DNA from: Tupaia tana | Taxonomy: Eukaryota > Chordata > Mammalia > Scandentia > Tupaiidae | Assembly (NCBI GenBank): GCA_026018925.1 | Contig: JAKSZU010000016.1 | Location: 11,874,940-11,938,939, forward strand | Reading direction: 5' to 3' | Length of the DNA stretch: 64,000 bases | Shown here: positions 35,301-46,795 of the stretch, in pieces | Position numbering within the stretch: the first letter of the stretch is position 1 | Layout: the number at the start of each line of letters is the position of its first letter | Position numbers and translations under genes: made by a program | Notes under the pieces: generated by a model | What the model saw: the letters and a program-made list of their open reading frames with translations, nothing else | Databases searched by the model: none | Told to the model about the DNA's origin: nothing

Positions 35301-37429
35301 CTAGACATGCTGGGAGAAAGGAAGATGTCCCACTCCTAACTGGGCCTCCAGCATACAAAACCCACGTGAACAGCCCTTCTGCAAGAGAAAGCCTGCTCAA
35401 TGGCTCCTGACATCTAGACATGCTGGGAGAAAGGAAGATGTCCCACTCCTAACTGGGACTCCAGCATACAAAACGCACGTGAACAGCCCTTCTTCAAGAG
35501 AAAGCCTGCTCAATGGCTCCTGACATCTAGACATGCTGGGAGAAAGGAAGATGTCCCACTCCTAACTGGGCCTCCAGCATACAAAACCCACGTGAACAGC
35601 CCTTCTTCAAGAGAATGCCTGCTCAATGGCTCCTGACATCTAGACATGCTGGGAGAAAGGAAGATGTCCCACTCCTAACTGGGCCTCCAGCCTACAAAAC
35701 CCACGTGAACAGCCCTTCTTCAAGAGAAAGCCTGCTCAATGGCTCCTGACATCTAGACATGCTGGGAGAAAGGAAGATGTCCCACTCCTAACTGGGCCTC
35801 CAGCCTACAAAACCCACGTGAACAGCCCTTCTTCAAGAGAAAGCCTGCTCAATGGCTCCTGACATCTAGACATGCTGGGAGAAAGGAAGATGTCCCACTC
35901 CTAACTGGGCCTCCAGCATACAAAACCCACGTGAACAGCCCTTCTTCAAGAGAAAGCCTGGTCAATGGCTCCTGACATCTAGACATGCTGGGAGAAAGGA
36001 AGATGTCCCACTCCTAACTGGGCCTCCAGCCTACAAAACCCACGTGAACAGCCCTTCTTCAAGAGAAAGCCTGCTCAATGGCTCCTGACATCTAGACATG
36101 CTGGGAGAAAGGAAGATGTCCCACTCCTAACTGGGCCTCCAGCATACAAAACCCACGTGAACAGCCCTTCTTCAAGAGAAAGCCTGCTCAATGGCTCCTG
36201 ACATCTAGACATGCTGGGAGAAAGGAAGATGTCCCACTCCTAACTGGGCCTCCAGCCTACAAAACCCACGTGAACAGCCCTTCTTCAAGAGAAAGCCTGC
36301 TCAATGGCTCCTGACATCTAGACATGCTGGGAGAAAGGAAGATGTCCCACTCCTAACTGGGCCTCCAGCCTACAAATCCCACGTGAACAGCCCTTGTTCA
36401 AGAGAAAGGGTGCTCAATGGCTCCTGACATCTAGACATGCTGGGAGAAAGGAAGATGTCCCACTCCTAACTGGGCCTCCAGCATACAAAACCCACGTGAA
36501 CAGCCCTTCTTCAAGAGAAAGCCTGCTCAATGGCTCCTGACATCTAGACATGCTGGGAGAAAGGAAGATGTCCCACTCCTAACTGGGCCTCCAGCATACA
36601 AAACCCACGTGAACAGCCCTTCTTCAAGAGAAAGCCTGCTCAATGGCTCCTGACATCTAGACATGCTGGGAGAAAGGAAGATGTCCCACTCCTAACTGGG
36701 CCTCCAGCATACAAAACCCACGTGAACAGCCCTTCTTCAAGAGAAAGCCTGCTCAATGGCTCCTGACATCTAGACATGCTGGGAGAAAGGAAGATGTCCC
36801 ACTCCTAACTGGGCCTCCAGCCTACAAATCCCACGTGAACAGCTCTTCAAGAGAAAGCCTGCTCAATGGCTCCTGACATCTAGACATGCTGGGAGAAAGG
36901 AAGATGTCCCACTCCTAACTGGGCCTCCAGCCTACAAAACCCACGTTAACAGCCCATCTTCAAGAGAAAGCCTGCTCAATGGCTCCTGACATCTAGACAT
37001 GCTGGGAGAAAGGAAGATGTCCCACTCCTAACTGGGACTCCAGCATACAAAACGCACGTGAACAGCCCTTCTTCAAGAGAAAGCCTGCTCAATGGCTCCT
37101 GACATCTAGACATGCTGGGAGAAAGGAAGATGTCCCACTCCTAACTGGGCCTCCAGCATACAAAACCCACGTGAACAGCCCTTCTTCAAGAGAAAGCCTG
37201 CTCAATGGCTCCTGACATCTAGACATGCTGGGAGACAGGAAGATGTCCCACTCCTAACTGGGCCTCCAGCATACAAAACCCACGTGAACAGCCCTTCTTC
37301 AAGAGAAAGCCTGCTCAATGGCTCCTGACATCTAGACATGCTGGGAGAAAGGAAGATGTCCCACTCCTAACTGGGCCTCCAGCCTACAAAACCCATGTGA
37401 ACAGCCCTTCTTCAAGAGAAAGCCTGCTC
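29395..37429 (+). repeat. Satellite segment 9, 71 monomers
   Basis: Seventy-one monomers plus the target copy, net minus 2 bp. That is two CAGCTCTTC deletions (about 31643 and 36841) offset by single-base gains near 31850, 32870, 33820 and 34100. Marker pairs are at 30547-30772 and from 33710, the latter broken by an extra C. A full pre-SINE run (CAGCTCTTC, CACGTTAAC, GGACTCC, GAGACAGG about 32033) ends without a SINE near 32180, where a CAAGTG/CACGAG monomer stands instead. GCTTAATGG occurs at 32231 and 34720. Confidence 0.95.
32231..34719 (+). repeat. 22-monomer SINE-free HOR unit, copy A
   Basis: Bounded by GCTTAATGG monomers 2,489 bp apart (22 x 113 plus three visible single-base insertions). 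Internal order: ACACACGTG, GGATCCTG, CTGCAAG, GGACTCC with GCACGTG, GATGCCCC, CACGAG, GGATCCTG, CTGCAAG, GAATGCC, AATTGGG, marker pair, CAAGTG/CATGAG, CTCACGTG, AATTGGG, CAAGTG/CACGAG. It shares the rare GCTGGAAGAAAGG (about 33955) and CTCACGTG (about 34115) with the copy at 60646. Confidence 0.8.
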
Positions 37430-37700
37430 TGGGAACCAGCAGTTAGTGTAATGGCTATGTCGCTGGACTCCCACGTAGTCGACCGTGGTTCGCGTCTCGG
37501 ACCCGGTGGCTTACAACTCACGCCGGGCGCGTGTGCGTGCGTGCCCAAGATCCCGAGAGGAGAATGGAGGAGAAGGGATTGCGGCGTGACCATCCCCCCT
37601 GGGGGGTGATTTCTCGCTTTCTGTCTCTATGTCTCTCTCTATCTGTCTGGCGAGCGCACGCGCCCTATAGCGAAAAAAACCTCTCCAAAAAAAAAAAAAA
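37430..37700 (+). mobile_element. tRNA-derived SINE-like element, copy 9
   Basis: Common body with 14 A residues. Target duplications are at 37416-37429 and 37701-37714. It opens the 25-monomer HOR that ends at copy 10, and its counterpart in the duplicated block is copy 11. Confidence 0.9.
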
Positions 37701-40536
37701 GAGAAAGCCTGCTCAATGGCTCCTGACATCTAGACATGCTGGGAGAAAGGAAGATGCCCCACTCCTAACTGGGCCTCCAGCATACAAAACCCACGTGAAC
37801 AGCCCTTCTGCAAGAGAAAGCCTACTCAATGGCTCCTGACATCTAGACATGCTGGGAGAAAGGAAGATGTCCCACTCCTAACTGGGCCTCCAGCATACAA
37901 AACCCACGTGAACAGCCCTTCTTCAAGAGAAAGCCTGCTCAATGGCTCCTGACATCTAGACATGCTGGGAGAAAGGAAGATGTCCCACTCCTAACTGGGC
38001 CTCCAGCCTACAAAACCCACGTGAACAGCCCTTCTTCAAGAGAAAGCCTGCTCAATGGCTCCTGACATCTAGACATGCTGGGAGAAAGGAAGATGTCCCA
38101 CTCCTAACTGGGCCTCCAGCATACAAAACCCACGTGAACAGCCCTTCTTCAAGAGAACGCCTGCTCAATGGCTCCTGACATCTAGACATGCTGGGAGAAA
38201 GTATGATGTCCCACTCCTAACTGGGCCTCCAGCCTACAAAACCCACGTGAACAGCCCTTCTTCAAGAGAAAGCCTGCTCAATGGCTCCTGACATCTAGAC
38301 ATGCTGGGAGAAAGGAAGATGTCCCACTCCTAACTGGGCCTCCAGCCTACAAAACCCACGTGAACAGCCCTTCTTCAAGAGAAAGCCTGCTCAATGGCTC
38401 CTGACATCTAGACATGCTGGGAGAAAGGAAGATGTCCCACTCCTAACTGGGCCTCCAGCCTACAAAACCCAGGTGAACAGCCATTCTTCAAGAGAAAGCC
38501 TGCTCAATGGCTCCTGACATCTAGACATGCTGGGAGAAAGGAAGATGTCCCACTCCTAACTGGGCCTCCAGCCTACAAAACCCATGTGAACAGCCCTTCT
38601 TCAAGAGAAAGCCTGCTCAATGGCTCCTGACATCTAGACATGCTGGGAGAAAGAAAGATGTCCCACTCCTAACTGGGCCTCCAGCCTACAAAACCCACGT
38701 GAACAGCCCTTCTTCAAGAGAAAGCCTGCTCAATGGCTCCTGACATCTAGACATGCTGGGAGAAAGGAAGATGTCCCACTCCTAACTGGGCCTCCAGCCT
38801 ACAAAACCCACGTGAACAGCCCTTCTTCAAGAGAAAACCTGCTCAATGGCTCCTGACATCTACACATGCTGGGAGAAAGGAAGATGTCCCACTCCTAACT
38901 GGGCCTCCAGCCTACAAAACCCACGTGAACAGCCCTTCTTCAAGAGAAAGCCTGCTCAATGGCTCCTGACATCTAAACACGCTGGGAGAAAGGAAGATGT
39001 CCCACTCCTAACTGGGCCTCCAGCCTACAAAACTCACGTGAACAGCCCTTCTTCAAGAGAAAGGGTGCTCAATGGCTCCTGACATCTAGACATGCTGGGA
39101 GAAAGGAAGATGTCCCACTCCTAACTGGGCCTCCAGCATACAAAACCCAAGTGAACAGCCCTTCTTCATGAGAAAGCCTGCTCAATGGCTCCTGACATCT
39201 AGACATGCTGGGAGAAAGGAAGATGTCCCACTCCTAACTGGGCCTCCAGCATACAAAACCCACGTGAACAGCCCTTCTTCAAGAGAAAGCCTGCTCAATG
39301 GCTCCTGACATCTAGACATGCTGGGAGAAAGGAAGATGTCCCACTCCTAACTGGGCCTCCAGCCTACAAAACCCACGTGAACAGCCCTTCTTCAAGAGAA
39401 AGCCTGCTCAATGGCTCCTGACATCTAGACATGCTGGGAGAAAGGAAGATGTCCCACTCCTAACTGGGCCTCCAGCCTACAAAACCCACGTGAACAGCCC
39501 TTCTTCAAGAGAAAGGGTGCTCAATGGCTCCTGACATCTAGACATGCTGGGAGAAAGGAAGATGTCCCACTCCTAACTGGGCCTCCAGCATACAAAACCC
39601 ACGTGAACAGCCCTTCTTCAAGAGAAAGCCTGCTCAATGGCTCCTGACATCTAGACATGCTGGGAGAAAGGAAGATGTCCCACTCCTAACTGGGCCTCCA
39701 GCATACAAAACCCACGTGAACAGCCCTTCTTCAAGAGAAAGCCTGCTCAATGGCTCCTGACATCTAGACATGCTGGGAGAAAGGAAGATGTCCCACTCCT
39801 AACTGGGCCTCCAGCCTACAAAACCCACGTGAACAGCCCTTCTTCAAGAGAAAGCCTGCTCAATGGCTCCTGACATCTAGACATGCTGGGAGAAAGGAAG
39901 ATGTCCCACTCCTAACTGGGCCTCCAGCCTAAAAAACCCACGTGAACAGCTCTTCAAGAGAAAGCCTGCTCAATGGCTCCTGACATCTAGACATGCTGGG
40001 AGAAAGGAAGATGTCCCACTCCTAACTGGGCCTCCAGCCTACAAAACCCACGTTAACAGCCCATCTTCAAGAGAAAGCCTGCTCAATGGCTCCTGACATC
40101 TAGACATGCTGGGAGAAAGGAAGATGTCCCACTCCTAACTGGGACTCCAGCATACAAAACGCACGTGAACAGCCCTTCTTCAAGAGAAAGCCTGCTCAAT
40201 GGCTCCTGACATCTAGACATGCTGGGAGAAAGGAAGATGTCCCACTCCTAACTGGGCCTCCAGCATACAAAACCCACGTGAACAGCCCTTCTTCAAGAGA
40301 AAGCCTGCTCAATGGCTCCTGACATCTAGACATGCTGGGAGACAGGAAGATGTCCCACTCCTAACTGGGCCTCCAGCATACAAAACCCACGTGAACAGCC
40401 CTTCTTCAAGAGAAAGCCTGCTCAATGGCTCCTGACATCTAGACATGCTGGGAGAAAGGAAGATGTCCCACTCCTAACTGGGCCTCCAGCCTACAAAACC
40501 CATGTGAACAGCCCTTCTTCAAGAGAAAGCCTGCTC
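37701..40536 (+). repeat. Satellite segment 10, 25 monomers (HOR interior)
   Basis: It is 2,836 bp, exactly 25 monomers plus 14 bp minus the 3-bp CAGCTCTTC deletion (about 39949). Order after the SINE: GATGCCCC, CTGCAAG/CCTACTC, GAGAACGCC, GTATGATG (about 38200), CCCAGGTG, CCCATGTG, GAAAGAAAG, marker pair 38853-39078, CAAGTG/CATGAG, GGGTGCTC, CAGCTCTTC, CACGTTAAC, GGACTCC, GAGACAGG (about 40341). Segment 12 has the same length and order. Confidence 0.95.
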
Positions 40537-40807
40537 TGGGAACCAGCAGTTAGTGTAATGGCTATGTCGCTGGACTCCCACGTAGTCGACCGTGGTTCGC
40601 GTCTCGGACCCGGTGGCTTACAACTCACGCTGGGCGCGTGTGCGTGCGTGCCCAAGATCCCGAGAGGAGAATGGAGGAGAAGGGATTGCGGCGTGACCAT
40701 CCCCCCTGGGGGGTGATTTCTCGCTTTCTGTCTCTATGTCTCTCTCTATCTGTCTGGCGAGCGCACGCGCCCTATAGCGAAAAAAACCTCTCCAAAAAAA
40801 AAAAAAA
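40537..40807 (+). mobile_element. tRNA-derived SINE-like element, copy 10
   Basis: Body with one substitution, T at 40631 (CGCTGGG for CGCCGGG), a CpG-to-TpG change shared with copies 12 and 13. There are 14 A residues. Target duplications are at 40523-40536 and 40808-40821. The next monomer has a private CCAGGATAC. Confidence 0.9.
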
Positions 40808-43416
40808 GAGAAAGCCTGCTCAATGGCTCCTGACATCTAGACATGCTGGGAGAAAGGAAGATGCCCCACTCCTAACTGGGCCTCCAGGATACAAAACCCA
40901 CGTGAACAGCCCTTCTTCAAGAGAAAGCCTGCTCAATGGCTCCTGACATCTAGACATGCTGGGAGAAAGGAAGATGTCCCACTCCTAACTGGGCCTCCAG
41001 CATACAAAACCCACGTGAACAGCCCTTCTTCAAGAGAAAGCCTGCTCAATGGCTCCTGACATCTAGACATGCTGGGAGAAAGGAAGATGTCCCACTCCTA
41101 ACTGGGCCTCCAGCCTACAAAACCCACGTGAACAGCCCTTCTTCAAGAGAAAGCCTGCTCAATGGCTCCTGACATCTAGACATGCTGGGAGAAAGGAAGA
41201 TGTCCCACTCCTAACTGGGCCTCCAGCCTACAAAACCCACGTGAACAGCCCTTCTTCAAGAGAAAGCCTGCTCAATGGCTCCTGACATCTAGACATGCTG
41301 GGAGAAAGAAAGATGTCCCATCCTAACTGGGCCTCCAGCATACAAAACCCACGTGAACAGCCCTTCTTCAAGAGAAAGCCTGCTCAATGGCTCCTGACAT
41401 CTAGACATGCTGGGAGAAAGGAAGATGTCCCACTCCTAACTGGGCCTCCAGCCTACAAAACCCACGTGAACAGCCCTTCTTCAAGAGAAAGCCTGCTCAA
41501 TGGCTCCTGACATCTAGACATGCTGGGAGAAAGGAAGATGTCCCACTCCTAACTGGGCCTCCAGCCTACAAAACCCACGTGAACAGCCCTTCTTCAAGAG
41601 AAAGCCTGCTCAATGGCTCCTGACATCTAGACATGCTGGGAGAAAGGAAGATGTCCCATTCCTAACTGGGCCTCCAGCCTACAAAACCCACGTGAACAGC
41701 CCTTCTTCAAGAGAAAGCCTGCTCAATGGCTCCTGACATCTAGACATGCTGGGAGAAAGGAAGATGTCCCACTCCTAACTGGGCCTCCAGCCTACAAAAC
41801 CCACGTGAACAGCCCTTCTTCAAGAGAAAGCCTGCTCAATGGCTCCTGACATCTAGACATGCTGGGAGAAAGGAAGATGTCCCACTCCTAACTGGGCCTC
41901 CAGCATACAAAACCCACGTGAACAGCCCTTCTTCAAGAGAAAGCCTGGTCAATGGCTCCTGACATCTAGACATGCTGGGAGAAAGGAAGATGTCCCACTC
42001 CTAACTGGGCCTCCAGCCTACAAAACCCACGTGAACAGCCCTTCTTCAAGAGAAAGCCTGCTCAATGGCTCCTGACATCTAGACATGCTGGGAGAAAGGA
42101 AGATGTCCCACTCCTAACTGGGCCTCCAGCATACAAAACCCACGTGAACAGCCCTTCTTCAAGAGAAAGCCTGCTCAATGGCTCCTGACATCTAGACATG
42201 CTGGGAGAAAGGAAGATGTCCCACTCCTAACTGGGCCTCCAGCCTACAAAACCCACGTGAACAGCCCTTCTTCAAGAGAAAGCCTGCTCAATGGCTCCTG
42301 ACATCTAGACATGCTGGGAGAAAGGAAGATGTCCCACTCCTAACTGGGCCTCCAGCCTACAAAACCCACGTGAACAGCCCTTCTTCAAGAGAAAGGGTGC
42401 TCAATGGCTCCTGACATCTAGACATGCTGGGAGAAAGGAAGATGTCCCACTCCTAACTGGGCCTCCAGCATACAAAACCCACGTGAACAGCCCTTCTTCA
42501 AGAGAAAGCCTGCTCAATGGCTCCTGACATCTAGACATGCTGGGAGAAAGGAAGATGTCCCACTCCTAACTGGGCCTCCAGCATACAAAACCCACGTGAA
42601 CAGCCCTTCTTCAAGAGAAAGCCTGCTCAATGGCTCCTGACATCTAGACATGCTGGGAGAAAGGAAGATGTCCCACTCCTAACTGGGCCTCCAGCATACA
42701 AAACCCACGTGAACAGCCCTTCTTCAAGAGAAAGCCTGCTCAATGGCTCCTGACATCTAGACATGCTGGGAGAAAGGAAGATGTCCCACTCCTAACTGGG
42801 CCTCCAGCCTACAAATCCCACGTGAACAGCTCTTCAAGAGAAAGCCTGCTCAATGGCTCCTGACATCTAGACATGCTGGGAGAAAGGAAGATGTCCCACT
42901 CCTAACTGGGCCTCCAGCCTACAAAACCCACGTTAACAGCCCATCTTCAAGAGAAAGCCTGCTCAATGGCTCCTGACATCTAGACATGCTGGGAGAAAGG
43001 AAGATGTCCCACTCCTAACTGGGACTCCAGCATACAAAACGCACGTGAACAGCCCTTCTTCAAGAGAAAGCCTGCTCAATGGCTCCTGACATCTAGACAT
43101 GCTGGGAGAAAGGAAGATGTCCCACTCCTAACTGGGCCTCCAGCATACAAAACCCACGTGAACAGCCCTTCTTCAAGAGAAAGCCTGCTCAATGGCTCCT
43201 GACATCTAGACATGCTGGGAGACAGGAAGATGTCCCACTCCTAACTGGGCCTCCAGCATACAAAACCCACGTGAACAGCCCTTCTTCAAGAGAAAGCCTG
43301 CTCAATGGCTCCTGACATCTAGACATGCTGGGAGAAAGGAAGATGTCCCACTCCTAACTGGGCCTCCAGCCTACAAAACCCATGTGAACAGCCCTTCTTC
43401 AAGAGAAAGCCTGCTC
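40808..43416 (+). repeat. Satellite segment 11, 23 monomers
   Basis: Twenty-three monomers plus the target copy minus 4 bp: CAGCTCTTC near 42829 and a base lost in GATGTCCCATCC near 41315. The same 1-bp deletion follows SINE 13 near 59445, but four monomers including GAGAACGCC and GTATGATG present there are missing here. CCTGGTC is near 41948, GGGTGCTC near 42395, CACGTTAAC near 42932 and GAGACAGG near 43221. Confidence 0.95.
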
Positions 43417-43688
43417 TGGGAACCAGCAGTTAGTGTAATGGCTATGTCGCTGGACTCCCACGTAGTCGACCGTGGTTCGCGTCTCGGACCCGGTGGCTTA
43501 CAACTCACGCCGGGCGCGTGTGCGTGCGTGCCCAAGATCCCGAGAGGAGAATGGAGGAGAAGGGATTGCGGCGTGACCATCCCCCCTGGGGGGTGATTTC
43601 TCGCTTTCTGTCTCTATGTCTCTCTCTATCTGTCTGGCGAGCGCACGCGCCCTATAGCGAAAAAAACCTCTCCAAAAAAAAAAAAAAA
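43417..43688 (+). mobile_element. tRNA-derived SINE-like element, copy 11
   Basis: Common body with 15 A residues. Target duplications are at 43403-43416 and 43689-43702. It is the counterpart of copy 9, whose tail is 14, showing a 1-bp tail change (or sequencing error) since the duplication. Confidence 0.9.
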
Positions 43689-46524
43689 GAGAAAGCCTGC
43701 TCAATGGCTCCTGACATCTAGACATGCTGGGAGAAAGGAAGATGCCCCACTCCTAACTGGGCCTCCAGCATACAAAACCCACGTGAACAGCCCTTCTGCA
43801 AGAGAAAGCCTACTCAATGGCTCCTGACATCTAGACATGCTGGGAGAAAGGAAGATGTCCCACTCCTAACTGGGCCTCCAGCATACAAAACCCACGTGAA
43901 CAGCCCTTCTTCAAGAGAAAGCCTGCTCAATGGCTCCTGACATCTAGACATGCTGGGAGAAAGGAAGATGTCCCACTCCTAACTGGGCCTCCAGCCTACA
44001 AAACCCACGTGAACAGCCCTTCTTCAAGAGAAAGCCTGCTCAATGGCTCCTGACATCTAGACATGCTGGGAGAAAGGAAGATGTCCCACTCCTAACTGGG
44101 CCTCCAGCATACAAAACCCACGTGAACAGCCCTTCTTCAAGAGAACGCCTGCTCAATGGCTCCTGACATCTAGACATGCTGGGAGAAAGTATGATGTCCC
44201 ACTCCTAACTGGGCCTCCAGCCTACAAAACCCACGTGAACAGCCCTTCTTCAAGAGAAAGCCTGCTCAATGGCTCCTGACATCTAGACATGCTGGGAGAA
44301 AGGAAGATGTCCCACTCCTAACTGGGCCTCCAGCCTACAAAACCCACGTGAACAGCCCTTCTTCAAGAGAAAGCCTGCTCAATGGCTCCTGACATCTAGA
44401 CATGCTGGGAGAAAGGAAGATGTCCCACTCCTAACTGGGCCTCCAGCCTACAAAACCCAGGTGAACAGCCCTTCTTCAAGAGAAAGCCTGCTCAATGGCT
44501 CCTGACATCTAGACATGCTGGGAGAAAGGAAGATGTCCCACACCTAACTGGGCCTCCAGCCTACAAAACCCATGTGAACAGCCCTTCTTCAAGAGAAAGC
44601 CTGCTCAATGGCTCCTGACATCTAGACATGCTGGGAGAAAGAAAGATGTCCCACTCCTAACTGGGCCTCCAGCCTACAAAACCCACGTGAACAGCCCTTC
44701 TTCAAGAGAAAGCCTGCTCAATGGCTCCTGACATCTAGACATGCTGGGAGAAAGGAAGATGTCCCACTCCTAACTGGGCCTCCAGCCTACAAAACCCACG
44801 TGAACAGCCCTTCTTCAAGAGAAAACCTGCTCAATGGCTCCTGACATCTACACATGCTGGGAGAAAGGAAGATGTCCCACTCCTAACTGGGCCTCCAGCC
44901 TACAAAACCCACGTGAACAGCCCTTCTTCAAGAGAAAGCCTGCTCAATGGCTCCTGACATCTAAACACGCTGGGAGAAAGGAAGATGTCCCACTCCTAAC
45001 TGGGCCTCCAGCCTACAAAACTCACGTGAACAGCCCTTCTTCAAGAGAAAGGGTGCTCAATGGCTCCTGACATCTAGACATGCTGGGAGAAAGGAAGATG
45101 TCCCACTCCTAACTGGGCCTCCAGCATACAAAACCCAAGTGAACAGCCCTTCTTCATGAGAAAGCCTGCTCAATGGCTCCTGACATCTAGACATGCTGGG
45201 AGAAAGGAAGATGTCCCACTCCTAACTGGGCCTCCAGCATACAAAACCCACGTGAACAGCCCTTCTTCAAGAGAAAGCCTGCTCAATGGCTCCTGACATC
45301 TAGACATGCTGGGAGAAAGGAAGATGTCCCACTCCTAACTGGGCCTCCAGCCTACAAAACCCACGTGAACAGCCCTTCTTCAAGAGAAAGCCTGCTCAAT
45401 GGCTCCTGACATCTAGACATGCTGGGAGAAAGGAAGATGTCCCACTCCTAACTGGGCCTCCAGCCTACAAAACCCACGTGAACAGCCCTTCTTCAAGAGA
45501 AAGGGTGCTCAATGGCTCCTGACATCTAGACATGCTGGGAGAAAGGAAGATGTCCCACTCCTAACTGGGCCTCCAGCATACAAAACCCACGTGAACAGCC
45601 CTTCTTCAAGAGAAAGCCTGCTCAATGGCTCCTGACATCTAGACATGCTGGGAGAAAGGAAGATGTCCCACTCCTAACTGGGCCTCCAGCATACAAAACC
45701 CACGTGAACAGCCCTTCTTCAAGAGAAAGCCTGCTCAATGGCTCCTGACATCTAGACATGCTGGGAGAAAGGAAGATGTCCCACTCCTAACTGGGCCTCC
45801 AGCCTACAAAACCCACGTGAACAGCCCTTCTTCAAGAGAAAGCCTGCTCAATGGCTCCTGACATCTAGACATGCTGGGAGAAAGGAAGATGTCCCACTCC
45901 TAACTGGGCCTCCAGCCTAAAAAACCCACGTGAACAGCTCTTCAAGAGAAAGCCTGCTCAATGGCTCCTGACATCTAGACATGCTGGGAGAAAGGAAGAT
46001 GTCCCACTCCTAACTGGGCCTCCAGCCTACAAAACCCACGTTAACAGCCCATCTTCAAGAGAAAGCCTGCTCAATGGCTCCTGACATCTAGACATGCTGG
46101 GAGAAAGGAAGATGTCCCACTCCTAACTGGGACTCCAGCATACAAAACGCACGTGAACAGCCCTTCTTCAAGAGAAAGCCTGCTCAATGGCTCCTGACAT
46201 CTAGACATGCTGGGAGAAAGGAAGATGTCCCACTCCTAACTGGGCCTCCAGCATACAAAACCCACGTGAACAGCCCTTCTTCAAGAGAAAGCCTGCTCAA
46301 TGGCTCCTGACATCTAGACATGCTGGGAGACAGGAAGATGTCCCACTCCTAACTGGGCCTCCAGCATACAAAACCCACGTGAACAGCCCTTCTTCAAGAG
46401 AAAGCCTGCTCAATGGCTCCTGACATCTAGACATGCTGGGAGAAAGGAAGATGTCCCACTCCTAACTGGGCCTCCAGCCTACAAAACCCATGTGAACAGC
46501 CCTTCTTCAAGAGAAAGCCTGCTC
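43689..46524 (+). repeat. Satellite segment 12, 25 monomers (HOR interior)
   Basis: Same 2,836-bp length and same variant order as segment 10. Marker pair is at 44841-45066, CTCACGTG near 45020, CCTAAAAAACCC with CAGCTCTTC near 45917-45936, CACGTTAAC near 46040 and GAGACAGG near 46329. Confidence 0.95.
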
Positions 46525-46795
46525 TGGGAACCAGCAGTTAGTGTAATGGCTATGTCGCTGGACTCCCACGTAGTCGACTGTGGTTCGCGTCTCGGACCCG
46601 GTGGCTTACAACTCACGCTGGGCGCGTGTGCGTGCGTGCCCAAGATCCCGAGAGGAGAATGGAGGAGAAGGGATTGCGGCGTGACCATCCCCCCTGGGGG
46701 GTGATTTCTCGCTTTCTGTCTCTATGTCTCTCTCTATCTGTCTGGCGAGCGCACGCGCCCTATAGCGAAAAAAACCTCTCCAAAAAAAAAAAAAA
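46525..46795 (+). mobile_element. tRNA-derived SINE-like element, copy 12
   Basis: Body with two CpG-to-TpG substitutions: T at 46619, shared with copies 10 and 13, and a private T at 46579 (GACTGTGG for GACCGTGG). There are 14 A residues. Target duplications are at 46511-46524 and 46796-46809. It is the most diverged copy in the window. Confidence 0.9.

Larger units (their letters stand above)
35640..40950 (+). repeat. 5.3-kb block with SINEs 9 and 10, first copy
   Basis: It matches about 41628-46939 at an offset of 5,987-5,988 bp. Shared rare features are CCTGGTC (about 35958/41948), CAAATCCC with CAGCTCTTC (about 36829/42816), CCTACTC (37821/43809), CCCAGGTG (38468/44457), CTCACGTG (39031/45020), CCTAAAAAACCC (about 39930/45917) and T at body position 95 of the second SINE. 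Only a handful of differences were seen by eye. The left boundary lies between about 35620 and 35950, and the right boundary is just after the first monomer past SINE 10. Confidence 0.8.
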
